Shown one piece after another: positions 51,461 through 59,877 of a stretch of DNA of 64,000 nt. Location of the stretch: NCBI RefSeq assembly GCF_040081925.1, contig NZ_JBEBMF010000002.1, positions 310,001 through 374,000 on the forward strand. The letters run 5' to 3'. Position 1 is the first letter of the stretch. Each line of letters starts with the position of its first letter. A program made the translations under genes and the position numbers. The DNA comes from Mesorhizobium_K quangtriensis. GTDB lineage: Bacteria > Pseudomonadota > Alphaproteobacteria > Rhizobiales > Rhizobiaceae. The notes under the pieces were generated by a model that saw only the letters and a program-made list of their open reading frames with translations, made no database searches and was not told the DNA's origin.

Positions 51461-54034
51461 ATGAAATCCCACGTAAAGGCGGTTGTCATAGGCGGCGGTG
51501 TCGTCGGCTGCTCGGTGCTTTATCATCTGGCTCGCGCCGGCTGGACCGACGTAGTGCTGATCGAGCGCTCCGAACTGACGTCCGGCTCGTCATGGCATGC
51601 GGCGGGCGGTTTCCATACGCTGAACGGCGACCCGAACGTCGCCAAGCTGCAAGCCTATACGGTGCAGCTCTACAAGGAGTTGGAGGAGCTTTCCGGCCAG
51701 TCCTGCTCGCTGCACCTGACCGGCGGCGTGATGATGGCCGATACGCCCGAGCGCATGGACTTCCTGCGACTGGCGCACGCCAAGGGCCGCTATCTCGGCA
51801 TGGACACCGAACTGATCACGCCGTCGGAAGCCAAGGCGATGTTCCCGCTGATGGACGAGACGAATTTCGTCGGGGCCATGTGGGATCCGGTCGAAGGCCA
51901 CCTCGATCCGTCCGGGACAACGCATGCTTACGCCAAGGCGGCGCGCAAGCTGGGCGCGGAGATCGTTCTGCGCAACCGGGTCGTCGAGCTGACGCAGGAA
52001 GTGGACGGCACATGGAACGTCGTCACCGAACAGGGCACAGTTCAGGCCGAGCATGTCGTGAACTGCGGCGGCCTGTGGGCGCGCGAGGTCGGCCGGATGG
52101 TCGGCGTCGAACTGCCGCTGCTCGCGATGGAACACATGTACCTGCTGACCGAGCCGATGCCGGAGGTCGAGGAATTCAACAAATCGACCGGCCGCGAGAT
52201 GGTCGGCGTGCTCGATTTCAAGGGCGAGATCTACACCCGGCAGGAGCGCAACGGCGTGCTGCTCGGCACCTATGAAAAGGCCTGCAAGCCGTGGTCGCCT
52301 GTGGAGACGCCGTGGAACTTCGGCCATGAGTTGCTGCAGCCGGACATCGACCGCATCGCGCCGTCGCTTGAAATCGGCTTCAAGCATTTCCCCGGCATCG
52401 AAAAGGCTGGCATCAAGCAGATCATCAACGGCCCCTTCACCTTCGCGCCCGACGGCAACCCGCTGGTCGGCCCGGTGCAGGGCCTGACCAACTTCTGGTG
52501 CGCCTGCGCCGTCATGGCAGGGTTCAGCCAGGGCGGCGGCGTGGGGCTCGCGCTTTCAAACTGGATGGTGAATGGCGATCCCGGCTTCGACGTCTGGGGC
52601 ATGGACGTGGCGCGCTTCGGCGAATGGGCAAGCCTGCGCTACACCAACGCCAAGGTGCGTGAGAATTATTCGCGGCGTTTCTCGATCCGCTTCCCCAACG
52701 AAGAACTGCCGGCGGCGCGCCCCGCGCAAACCACCCCGCTCTACGACACGATGGTCGCGAACAATGCCGTCATGGGCGATAGCTGGGGCCTGGAAACGCC
52801 GCTCTGGTTCGCGCCGAAGGGGACGGAACCGAAGGACATCGTCTCCTATCGCCGCTCCAACGACTTCGAGCATATCGGCAATGAGGTGCGGAAGACGCGC
52901 GAAAGCGTCGGCGTCACCGAGATCGCCAACTTCGCGAAATATGAAGTCAGCGGAACTGGTTCGGAGGATTTCCTGAATCGGCTGATGACCAACCGCATGC
53001 CGAAGACCGGCCGCATCGTGCTGACGCCGATGCTGAACGAGCAAGGCAAGCTGATCGGCGACTTTACGATTGCCAAGACCGGCGGCGACAAATTCATGAT
53101 CTGGGGATCGTCAGCCGCGCAGAAATACCACATGCGCTGGTTCGAGAAGCACCTGCCGAAAGACGGCAGCGTGCGCATCCACCGTTTCGACCAGACACTG
53201 GTCGGCCTCTCCATCGCCGGCCCGAACAGCCAGAAGCTGTTGCAGAAGCTGGTTGATGTCGACGTGTCATCGAAGGCTTTCAAGTTCATGGACTTCCGCG
53301 AGATGGCGGTCGGCGGCGCACCGTGCATGGTCAACCGCATTACCTATACCGGCGACCTCGGCTACGAGATCTGGATGGCGCCAGCCTACCAGCGACTCGT
53401 CTACAAGGCGATCAAGGAGGCGGGCGCGGAGTTCGGCATCGTCGATTTCGGCATGCGCGCTTTGCTGTCGATGCGGCTCGAAAAGAACTTCCCGACATGG
53501 TTCCGCGAGTTGCGGCCGATCTACGGGCCTTTCGAGGGCGCGATGGATCGCTTCATCAAGCTGGAGAAAAACGACTTTGTCGGCCGCGAGGCCGCGGCGA
53601 AGGAAAAGGCGGATGGTGGCGCGCTTCGTCGCGTCTCCCTGATCGTCGATGCGCTTGATGCCGACGTGATGGGCGACGAGCCAATCTGGGCCAAAGTCGG
53701 GGGCAAGGACTTTGGCACGGTGGAAAAGCCGCACGGGTACGGCGCGCCGCGTTTTGACGCGTCCGGCAAGGAGGCGCGCGGGTCGACGGCCGCGACCGGC
53801 GCGTCTGCCGTGCGCGGCATCACCGACGGCGAGTGGCGGGTCGTCGGGTGGGTGACGTCGGGCGGCTTTGCGCACTACGTCAACAGGTCGATGGCGCAGG
53901 GCTACGTGCCGACGGCACTGGCGGAGAATGAGAGCGACGGCCTGTTCGAGATCGAAATCCTCGGCGAACGCCGCCCTGCCCGCATCAACGTCGAGCCGCC
54001 GTTTGACCCGGATGGCGGGAAGATGCGGGGGTAG
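51461..54034 (+). CDS. Dimethylglycine-dehydrogenase-type FAD oxidoreductase fused to GcvT
   Basis: An 857-aa, four-part protein like dimethylglycine or sarcosine dehydrogenase. Residues 1-400 are a DAO-type FAD domain with the dinucleotide motif VVIGGGVVGCSVLYHLA at 8-24 and the flavin-attachment region SSWHAAGGFHTL near 48. A short FAO_M linker follows. Residues about 455-850 are a GcvT-type folate-binding domain and its beta-barrel end (LGYEIWMAP, RLEKNFPTWFREL, KNDFVGREAA). It should oxidise an N-methyl (or similar) group and pass formaldehyde to tetrahydrofolate. The start ATG 51461 has a weak ribosome site. Confidence 0.9.
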   Translation: MKSHVKAVVIGGGVVGCSVLYHLARAGWTDVVLIERSELTSGSSWHAAGGFHTLNGDPNVAKLQAYTVQLYKELEELSGQSCSLHLTGGVMMADTPERMDFLRLAHAKGRYLGMDTELITPSEAKAMFPLMDETNFVGAMWDPVEGHLDPSGTTHAYAKAARKLGAEIVLRNRVVELTQEVDGTWNVVTEQGTVQAEHVVNCGGLWAREVGRMVGVELPLLAMEHMYLLTEPMPEVEEFNKSTGREMVGVLDFKGEIYTRQERNGVLLGTYEKACKPWSPVETPWNFGHELLQPDIDRIAPSLEIGFKHFPGIEKAGIKQIINGPFTFAPDGNPLVGPVQGLTNFWCACAVMAGFSQGGGVGLALSNWMVNGDPGFDVWGMDVARFGEWASLRYTNAKVRENYSRRFSIRFPNEELPAARPAQTTPLYDTMVANNAVMGDSWGLETPLWFAPKGTEPKDIVSYRRSNDFEHIGNEVRKTRESVGVTEIANFAKYEVSGTGSEDFLNRLMTNRMPKTGRIVLTPMLNEQGKLIGDFTIAKTGGDKFMIWGSSAAQKYHMRWFEKHLPKDGSVRIHRFDQTLVGLSIAGPNSQKLLQKLVDVDVSSKAFKFMDFREMAVGGAPCMVNRITYTGDLGYEIWMAPAYQRLVYKAIKEAGAEFGIVDFGMRALLSMRLEKNFPTWFRELRPIYGPFEGAMDRFIKLEKNDFVGREAAAKEKADGGALRRVSLIVDALDADVMGDEPIWAKVGGKDFGTVEKPHGYGAPRFDASGKEARGSTAATGASAVRGITDGEWRVVGWVTSGGFAHYVNRSMAQGYVPTALAENESDGLFEIEILGERRPARINVEPPFDPDGGKMRG

Positions 54035-54044
54035 CCCGCTCCAC

Positions 54045-55409
54045 ATGGACACGCCGTCGAAAGGCAATTTCGGCCGCCATCGCAAGATCATGCCCTTCGA
54101 GCCGGGTGCCAAGACGGATGTCGAGACCCTGCGCCAGCAGGCGCGCGAAAAGGCGGCGGCGCTGAACCAGCATATGCTGGGCTATGGCGAGACTGCAGAA
54201 CGAGAATGGGCGGCGGCGGGTATCGCGGCGCCGGATTTGCCGGCGATGCGCGCGTATCGGCTGGAGCGCATCCGCGCCGAACTGAAGCGACGCGACTATG
54301 CCGGCGCGCTGCTCTACGATCCAGTCAACATCCGCTACGCGACCGACAGCACCAACATGCAGCTTTGGGTCGCGCACAACCCGACGCGCCACTGCTTCGT
54401 CGCGACCGAAGGGCCGGTGGTGCTGTTCGATTATTTCTCCTGCGAGCACCTGTCGGATCATTCCGGCGTGGTGGACGAGGTACGGCCGGCGGTGTCGTGG
54501 ATGTATCTCTACGGCGGCGAACTGACGGACATGAAGGTGCGTCGCTGGGCCGGTGGCATCGCCGAGCTCGTGCGCGAGCATGGCGGCGGCAACATGCGCA
54601 TCGCAGTGGATCACCTGAATCCGGAAGGCGTCGGGGAACTGGCGAAACTTGGCATCGGCATCGGCAATGGCGAGGCGGTGATGGAGAACGCGCGCCTCAT
54701 CAAGTCGCCGGACGAGATTCTGGCCATGCGCCGCGCGATCGTGGCCTGCGAGTGTGCAATGGGTGAGATGGAAGCGGCGCTGAAACCGGGCATCAGCGAA
54801 AACGAGCTGTGGGCCGAACTGCATCGCGCCAACATCGCGCGCGGCGGCGAATGGATCGAGACGCGTCTGCTGTCGTCAGGCCCGCGCACCAATCCGTGGT
54901 TCCAGGAATGCTCGTCGCGAAGGATCGAGGCCGGCGACCTCGTCGCCTTCGATACGGACCTGATCGGACCCTACGGTTTCTGCGCCGATCTCTCGCGCAC
55001 ATGGCTCTGCGGCGACGGAAAGCCATCCAAGGAGCAACGCGATCTCTTTCGCATCGCGGCGGACCAGATCGCTCACAATACCGAACTGATGCAGCCCGGT
55101 ATGGGATTCCGCGACCTCGTGGAGCGCTCGACGGTGCCGCCGCCGGACTGCTTTCCGACGCGCTACGGCGTGCTCTATCACGGCGTCGGGCTGGCCGACG
55201 AATATCCCACCTTGCCGCATGCAGCGGACTGGACGAACGACACGCCGGACGGCGTGCTGGAGCCGGGTATGGTGCTCTGCGTGGAAAGCTATATCGGCAG
55301 GCTCGGCGGGCATGAAGGCGTGAAGATCGAGGAACAGATACTGATCACAGAAGCAGGCAACGAACAGCTTTCAAGTTATCCGCTGGACTCGCGCCTGCTA
55401 GGCGGCTGA
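54045..55409 (+). CDS. M24-family protein closely resembling DMSP lyase DddP
   Basis: A 454-aa creatinase/aminopeptidase-P-fold protein. From memory, DddP of marine roseobacters shares long near-identical segments: NIRYATDSTNMQLW (near 100), RGGEWIETRLLSSGPRTNPW (near 265) and FDTDLIGPYGFCADLSRTW (near 300). All metal ligands appear kept: two aspartates in DTD, one in CADLSRT, histidine in YHGVGLADE, and the glutamates in LCVESYIG and KIEEQIL. DddP cleaves DMSP to acrylate and DMS; substrate here may instead be another onium compound. It starts 10 bp after the dehydrogenase stop. Confidence 0.82.
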   Translation: MDTPSKGNFGRHRKIMPFEPGAKTDVETLRQQAREKAAALNQHMLGYGETAEREWAAAGIAAPDLPAMRAYRLERIRAELKRRDYAGALLYDPVNIRYATDSTNMQLWVAHNPTRHCFVATEGPVVLFDYFSCEHLSDHSGVVDEVRPAVSWMYLYGGELTDMKVRRWAGGIAELVREHGGGNMRIAVDHLNPEGVGELAKLGIGIGNGEAVMENARLIKSPDEILAMRRAIVACECAMGEMEAALKPGISENELWAELHRANIARGGEWIETRLLSSGPRTNPWFQECSSRRIEAGDLVAFDTDLIGPYGFCADLSRTWLCGDGKPSKEQRDLFRIAADQIAHNTELMQPGMGFRDLVERSTVPPPDCFPTRYGVLYHGVGLADEYPTLPHAADWTNDTPDGVLEPGMVLCVESYIGRLGGHEGVKIEEQILITEAGNEQLSSYPLDSRLLGG

Positions 55410-55487
55410 GCGAACAACGCCGCTACAAAGCTTGACGCCGCCGCCTGACATGCAAAGGTCTCGCAAAATTTCTCGGAGGAGACGCAG

Positions 55488-56267
55488 ATGGACGCGACGG
55501 CTTTGAAAATCCCCGACCTGGCCGGCAAGGCCGTGCTGATCACCGGCGCGTCGACGGGCATCGGCGCGGCCCTTGCAAAGGCTTTTGCCGCACAGGGCGC
55601 GAAGGTCGCAGCGCACTACAACGCCAGCGCAGGCGCTGCCGAAATGCTGGCGGAGGAAATCACGGCGGCAGGCGGGACGCTGCATCTGGTGCAGGCGGAC
55701 TTTTCCAAATCAGGAGAAGTGCGCCGCGCTATCGAGGATGCGGCGAGCACTCTCGGCGGACTGGACGGACTGATCAACAACGCTGGCGGCATGGTGAAGC
55801 GCGTCCGCTACGAACTGGCCACGGACGAAGACTATGACGCGGTGATGGACCTCAACGCGCGGTCGGTCGTAACCGCATCGCAGGCGGCGCTGCCGCACCT
55901 GAAGAAGAACGGCGGCTTCATCATCAATACGACCTCGATTGCGGCGCGTAACGGAGCCGCCAACGGCGCCGGCCTCTATGGCTCGTCGAAGGCCTTCGTA
56001 TCGAACGTCACGCGCGGCATGGCGAAGGAGTTCATTCCCTACGGCATCCGCGTCAATGCGGTCGCACCGGGCGTCATCACGACGCCCTTTCACGAACGCT
56101 ACTCGACGCCTGAACTGCTCGATGCGATGCTGAAGACCGTCCCGCAGGGACGGCTCGGCGTTGCGGAGGATTGCGTCGGGGCCTATCTCTACCTCGCCTC
56201 CGAGGCGCTCTCCGGCTACGTGATCGGACAGGTGATCGAGGTGAACGGCGGCCAGTTGATGCCCTGA
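55488..56267 (+). CDS. Short-chain dehydrogenase/reductase
   Basis: A 259-aa classical SDR. The NAD(P) motif TGASTGIG lies at 19-26, NNAGG near 95, catalytic serine in INTTSIA near 147, and YGSSK near 162-166. The last part (GYVIGQVIEVNGGQ) is the FabG-like end. It oxidises or reduces an alcohol/ketone, presumably a fragment from the onium substrate. A ribosome site TCGGAGGAGA precedes ATG 55488. It is co-directional with the DddP-like gene, 78 bp apart. Confidence 0.9.
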   Translation: MDATALKIPDLAGKAVLITGASTGIGAALAKAFAAQGAKVAAHYNASAGAAEMLAEEITAAGGTLHLVQADFSKSGEVRRAIEDAASTLGGLDGLINNAGGMVKRVRYELATDEDYDAVMDLNARSVVTASQAALPHLKKNGGFIINTTSIAARNGAANGAGLYGSSKAFVSNVTRGMAKEFIPYGIRVNAVAPGVITTPFHERYSTPELLDAMLKTVPQGRLGVAEDCVGAYLYLASEALSGYVIGQVIEVNGGQLMP

Positions 56268-56271
56268 TCGG

Positions 56272-57078
56272 CTATGCCCCGGACAGCGCCGCGCGCAGCC
56301 TTTCGACGATGTCGGGCGGAGTGTGGCGCGAGGTGATGAAGGGCAGGCCTTTTCGACGGGCCGTCCAGCCGACCACTTCAACGTCGGCCGCGCGCGGCTC
56401 ATAAAGCTGCGCGATCTGCCAGCTCCGGCAATCGACGGCGCAGACATCCGCCCTGCCCTCCGTGACAGCGACGATCGACGCGCGATGCGCGCCGGTTTCG
56501 ATGCGTTCGGAGAAAATGGCAGTGTTTTCGCCGACGGCTTCAAGGTCGCGGGTCAGGGCGATGACACCGGACATGGAGTCCGTGCCGTTGTACGCAAAGC
56601 GGACGCCGCGCATGAGATCGAGCGGGAGGACGGCACGACCGTCGGCGGGTGACGCCGTCGCTTCCCCGTCGCCGCGACGCATGAGGATGGCGCTTGAGTA
56701 GAGCGCGCCCTGCCCGCCTTCGATGCCGTCATAGGACGGCTGGCCGACGACCACGACGTGTTCGGCAAGCCCCTGCTCGAGTGGCCCCCAGCAGGTTTGC
56801 GCGAGGAGAAGGTGGGGATGCTTCCAGAGTGTCTGGAAGTCGAGATTGTCGGTCGGCAGCGTTGCCGGATCGGGCGCCACGACCTTGCCCATGGCGTCAC
56901 GAATGCCGCCGGGAACGGGCGGCATATCACCGTTTCGGCGTAAGAGGTGGTCGGGTGCGTCGATGCCGGCGTCAAGCAGGCGGGTGCGCAGGGCAGCCCA
57001 CTCCGCGTCGATGGCTGCACGGGTTTCCGGCCACTCGTACATGGGAAGTGCTGCGATCACCGAAGAACCCGATTTCAT
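56272..57078 (-). CDS. PhnD-like phosphonate/phosphate-type binding protein without signal peptide
   Basis: A 268-aa protein of the type II periplasmic-binding fold: VIAALPMYEWPETRAAIDAEW at the start, then HLLLAQTCWGPLEQGL and VVVGQPSYDGIEGGQGALYSSAI, RFAYNGTDSMSG, and RADVCAVDCRSWQIAQ. This is the PhnD pattern. No signal peptide or lipobox is visible, so the protein seems cytosolic and may be a ligand sensor or chaperone instead of a transporter part. It is convergent with the SDR gene, 4 bp apart. Confidence 0.75.
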   Translation of the reverse strand: MKSGSSVIAALPMYEWPETRAAIDAEWAALRTRLLDAGIDAPDHLLRRNGDMPPVPGGIRDAMGKVVAPDPATLPTDNLDFQTLWKHPHLLLAQTCWGPLEQGLAEHVVVVGQPSYDGIEGGQGALYSSAILMRRGDGEATASPADGRAVLPLDLMRGVRFAYNGTDSMSGVIALTRDLEAVGENTAIFSERIETGAHRASIVAVTEGRADVCAVDCRSWQIAQLYEPRAADVEVVGWTARRKGLPFITSRHTPPDIVERLRAALSGA

Positions 57079-57158
57079 TGATACCTTGACCCGCGCATTG
57101 GATTTCCGGACGACTCGTGCTCACTTCCCGGACCCAACACCAAAATCGAGCAATACCC

Positions 57159-57716
57159 ATGACCCAGGCCAAACGCAAAGCAGACCCGCTGTTCTGGGGA
57201 CATGGCCCGCGAACGTTCGAGATGTTCCTCGAGCCGACCTGCCCCTATTCCGTGCGGGCTTACAACAAGCTGGACGATCTTCTGGCCGGCGCGCGCGAAG
57301 ACAAGGTGACGGTGAAGCTGCGCATGCAATCCCAGCCATGGCACATGTTTTCGGGCGTCATCGTACGCTGCATCCTGGCCGCCTCCATGTTGCCCGGCGG
57401 CAAGGAGAACGCCCGGCGCGTGCTGACGCAGGTCGGCGCCCATCGCGAGGAGTTCGAGTTCGAGCGTCATTGCAAGGGACCGAACATGGACGCGACGCCG
57501 AACCAGATCATCCGGAGAATTGAGGATTATACCGGATTGGAGTTGAAAGAGGCGTTCGAGTTCCCCGAACTCGAGGCCGAGATCAAGTGGCATTCAAAAT
57601 ACGGCCGCCAGAACGGCATCCATGTCTCTCCGACCTTCATGATCGACGGTCTCGTCCAGCCTGACCTCGGCAGCGGCGATCCGGTGGAGACATGGATCGC
57701 CAGGCTCACGGGTTGA
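57159..57716 (+). CDS. Thioredoxin-fold protein with CPYS motif
   Basis: A 185-aa DsbA/2-hydroxychromene-isomerase-like protein. The active-site position is EPTCPYSVRA (near residue 27-36) with one cysteine only, CPYS. SPTFMIDGLVQPDLGSGD near the end supplies the cis-proline loop. With no signal peptide it should be cytosolic, so a glutathione-type or monothiol reaction is more likely than disulfide formation. ATG 57159 (MTQAKRKADPLFW) chosen over 57117. It is divergent from the PhnD-like gene. Confidence 0.75.
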   Translation: MTQAKRKADPLFWGHGPRTFEMFLEPTCPYSVRAYNKLDDLLAGAREDKVTVKLRMQSQPWHMFSGVIVRCILAASMLPGGKENARRVLTQVGAHREEFEFERHCKGPNMDATPNQIIRRIEDYTGLELKEAFEFPELEAEIKWHSKYGRQNGIHVSPTFMIDGLVQPDLGSGDPVETWIARLTG

Positions 57717-57723
57717 GGCGCCC

Positions 57724-58737
57724 CTACTCCTTCGGCGGCTCGGCCGGTACGGGAACCGTTCCAAGACCGGACACGTTGCGTGCCCTGATGCGTGGCGTAA
57801 AGGCACGGCCTGGTTCGGGCGCGCGGCGTAGGACGGGATGCTCTACCGGCTCCTTCGCCCGGAAGGCATATTCCCTGAACAACGCGAAATAGCCCGGAAA
57901 GACATAGCCGTCGTTCATGGCGACCCACTGGGCGCGCCGGTCGCGAAACAGCTTCGGCAGCTTGTACCAGGCGACGTTCGGGCTCTTGTGATGAACAAGG
58001 TGCAGATTGTTGTTGAGGAAGAGGAAGGCGAAGGGCGAGCGCTCGATGATGATGGTGCGGCCGTCCGGGCGTTCCGACCATTGGTGCTCGGCGAAGGTGC
58101 GCACCGAGATCAGCGCCTGTCCGAGCCAGACGGGTCCGAGGATATAGAGCCAGAGAGGAATGCCGAAGCCGAACTGGACGACCGGCAGCACGATCGCCAG
58201 TCCGAGTGCGTGAAGGAACCACGCCCGGCGGACCGCCCTGTCGCCTTGCGCGATCAGCCTGGCGTCCTCGAGCATGAAGCCGATCGAGCCAAGCCACGGA
58301 CCAAGGACGAAACGACCGGCCATCGTGTTGTTGATCGCCAGCACCCGCTTGAACAGCGGCGGAAGCTCCTGATGGTGCCAGAGCGCCTTGTAATAGCTTT
58401 CGGGATCGTCGAAGGGATCGGTCAGGCGCTCATCGGCGTGGTGGCGCAGGTGCAGGGATTTGAAGCGACGGAAGGGGTAGACGAGCCCGATCGGAAGGCC
58501 GACCAGCAGTTCGTTGATCCAGCTCTTGCGGGTAGGATGCCCGTGGGCCGCCTCGTGCATGAGGGAAGACTGCATGGCGAGTACGACGCCGAGAACGATA
58601 AGCGCAATCAGCGGATAGCTTGGCCAGAGAAAGATCGCTGCCCCACCCCAGGCAGCGTAACACGCCCCGATCAGGAAGACTGTCGGCCATTCGATGGCCG
58701 CAACTTCACGCCTGCTATCCCTTTTCTGCTTTTTCAT
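57724..58737 (-). CDS. Membrane di-iron fatty acid desaturase-like protein
   Basis: A 337-aa integral membrane protein with the three histidine boxes of the desaturase/hydroxylase superfamily: HEAAHGH at 61-67, HLRHH at 96-100 and HLVHH near 248-252. Four to six hydrophobic segments surround them. The substrate may be a lipid, or a small amine, as in membrane hydroxylases. It sits convergent to the CPYS protein and divergent from an XRE regulator, with a perfect dyad between them, so it is probably under that regulator's control. Confidence 0.85.
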   Translation of the reverse strand: MKKQKRDSRREVAAIEWPTVFLIGACYAAWGGAAIFLWPSYPLIALIVLGVVLAMQSSLMHEAAHGHPTRKSWINELLVGLPIGLVYPFRRFKSLHLRHHADERLTDPFDDPESYYKALWHHQELPPLFKRVLAINNTMAGRFVLGPWLGSIGFMLEDARLIAQGDRAVRRAWFLHALGLAIVLPVVQFGFGIPLWLYILGPVWLGQALISVRTFAEHQWSERPDGRTIIIERSPFAFLFLNNNLHLVHHKSPNVAWYKLPKLFRDRRAQWVAMNDGYVFPGYFALFREYAFRAKEPVEHPVLRRAPEPGRAFTPRIRARNVSGLGTVPVPAEPPKE

Positions 58738-58771
58738 TAACGTCGACCACCCCAGTCGGGAATCTTTCGAT

Positions 58772-58793
58772 TCCTGACAGCATTGTGTCAGGA
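58772..58793. promoter_or_regulatory. Perfect 8-bp dyad between desaturase and XRE regulator genes
   Basis: TCCTGACA at 58772-58779 and TGTCAGGA at 58786-58793 with a 6-bp spacer. It lies 35 bp before the desaturase start and is a likely operator for the divergent regulator. Confidence 0.55.
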
Positions 58794-58856
58794 GAGGTGA
58801 GCCGGCTCAATGAGACAATGTGCATAAAACGTAGAGTTTGCGCACCAAAATCCTCA

Positions 58857-58878
58857 TGTGTTATGATTTATAAACACA
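58857..58878. promoter_or_regulatory. A+T-rich dyad upstream of the XRE regulator
   Basis: TGTGTT at 58857-58862 and AACACA at 58873-58878 flank an A+T-rich centre that also holds TATGAT (-10-like). It differs in sequence from the dyad at 58772, so it may serve another regulator or autoregulation. Confidence 0.4.
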
Positions 58879-58956
58879 AACTGGATTCATCTTTCGTAAG
58901 CCCGCTGAACCGTGCGGGCCGAAGGAAAACGAATCCACATCCGACGAGGGCAATAC

Positions 58957-59826
58957 GTGGACAAACGCGACCTTTCAGGAGTGTTCCGGGAACGCCTGAA
59001 ACTCCTGCTGCAGCGATCGGATCGCAATCAGTCGGAGTTCGCCGCCGCGGTGGGCATTGACCGCTCGGCGCTGTCGCAATTGCTGTCCGGGACTTCGACC
59101 CGCCTGCCCCGTGCCGAGACGCTGCTCAACATTGCGACCGAAAACCAGGTATCGCTCGATTGGCTTCTGGGGCTGAGCCAGGATGAAGGACTGACGGGCG
59201 AAATCCGCGAAAGCCTTGAGATCGAGGAAGGCTCGAACGATCGCAACCACACCTTGCTTGCGCGCTGGCACGCAGAGGCTGCGGGTACGAAGATTCGATA
59301 TGTCCCGGCCGGCATTCCGGATCTGCTGCGCACCCAAGCGCTGATCGACTACGAAGCCGACATTTCCAACCGCAGCCGCGAGAAGCAATCTGACGAGACG
59401 CAGTACCGCATCGAATACAACCGCAGACCGGAGACGGACATGGAGGTCTGCATGCCGCGCCATACGCTGGACATCTTCGCGCGCGGGCTTGGCGTATGGA
59501 GCGGTCTGGCCGAACACGACCGGCGCGCGCAACTGGCGCACATGGCCGAGTTGCTGGATGACCTCTACCCGACCTTCCGCCTGTTTCTCTATGACGGGCG
59601 CCTGCGCTACTCAGTACCCTATACGATTTTCGGCCCCTTCCGGGCTGCAATCTATGTCGGCGACATGTATCTTGTGCTGAACGCCACCGATCCGATCCGC
59701 ACGCTGACGCGCCATTTCGACAATCTGATCCGCGCGGCCGAAGTCAACGCACACGAGACCGCAGCCTATGTCCGCAGGCTGGCGCAGGCGGATTTCAGCG
59801 CGAAGAGCTTGATTGACGCGATATAA
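58957..59826 (+). CDS. XRE-family transcriptional regulator
   Basis: A 289-aa regulator. The amino helix-turn-helix is QSEFAAAVGIDRSALSQLLSG (near residues 24-44). A long carboxyl region (about 100-280) has no recognised domain but ends in a sensor-like alpha/beta part with LFLYDGRLRYSVPYTIFGPFRAAIYVGDMY. GAGGG at 7 nt before GTG 58957 supports that start; GTG 58912 is a less likely alternative. It lies between the desaturase and bmt and probably controls one or both. Confidence 0.85.
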   Translation: MDKRDLSGVFRERLKLLLQRSDRNQSEFAAAVGIDRSALSQLLSGTSTRLPRAETLLNIATENQVSLDWLLGLSQDEGLTGEIRESLEIEEGSNDRNHTLLARWHAEAAGTKIRYVPAGIPDLLRTQALIDYEADISNRSREKQSDETQYRIEYNRRPETDMEVCMPRHTLDIFARGLGVWSGLAEHDRRAQLAHMAELLDDLYPTFRLFLYDGRLRYSVPYTIFGPFRAAIYVGDMYLVLNATDPIRTLTRHFDNLIRAAEVNAHETAAYVRRLAQADFSAKSLIDAI

Positions 59827-59841
59827 AGACTTGCTTATATC
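59820..59841. promoter_or_regulatory. Inverted repeat upstream of bmt
   Basis: GATATAA at 59820-59826 and TTATATC at 59835-59841, 8-bp spacer, overlapping the regulator's stop codon and lying 36 bp before the bmt start. A likely operator or promoter-overlapping site. Confidence 0.45.
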
Positions 59842-59877
59842 CTTATCTCGAATTCATTCCTTTGAAAGTCAGTTTCC

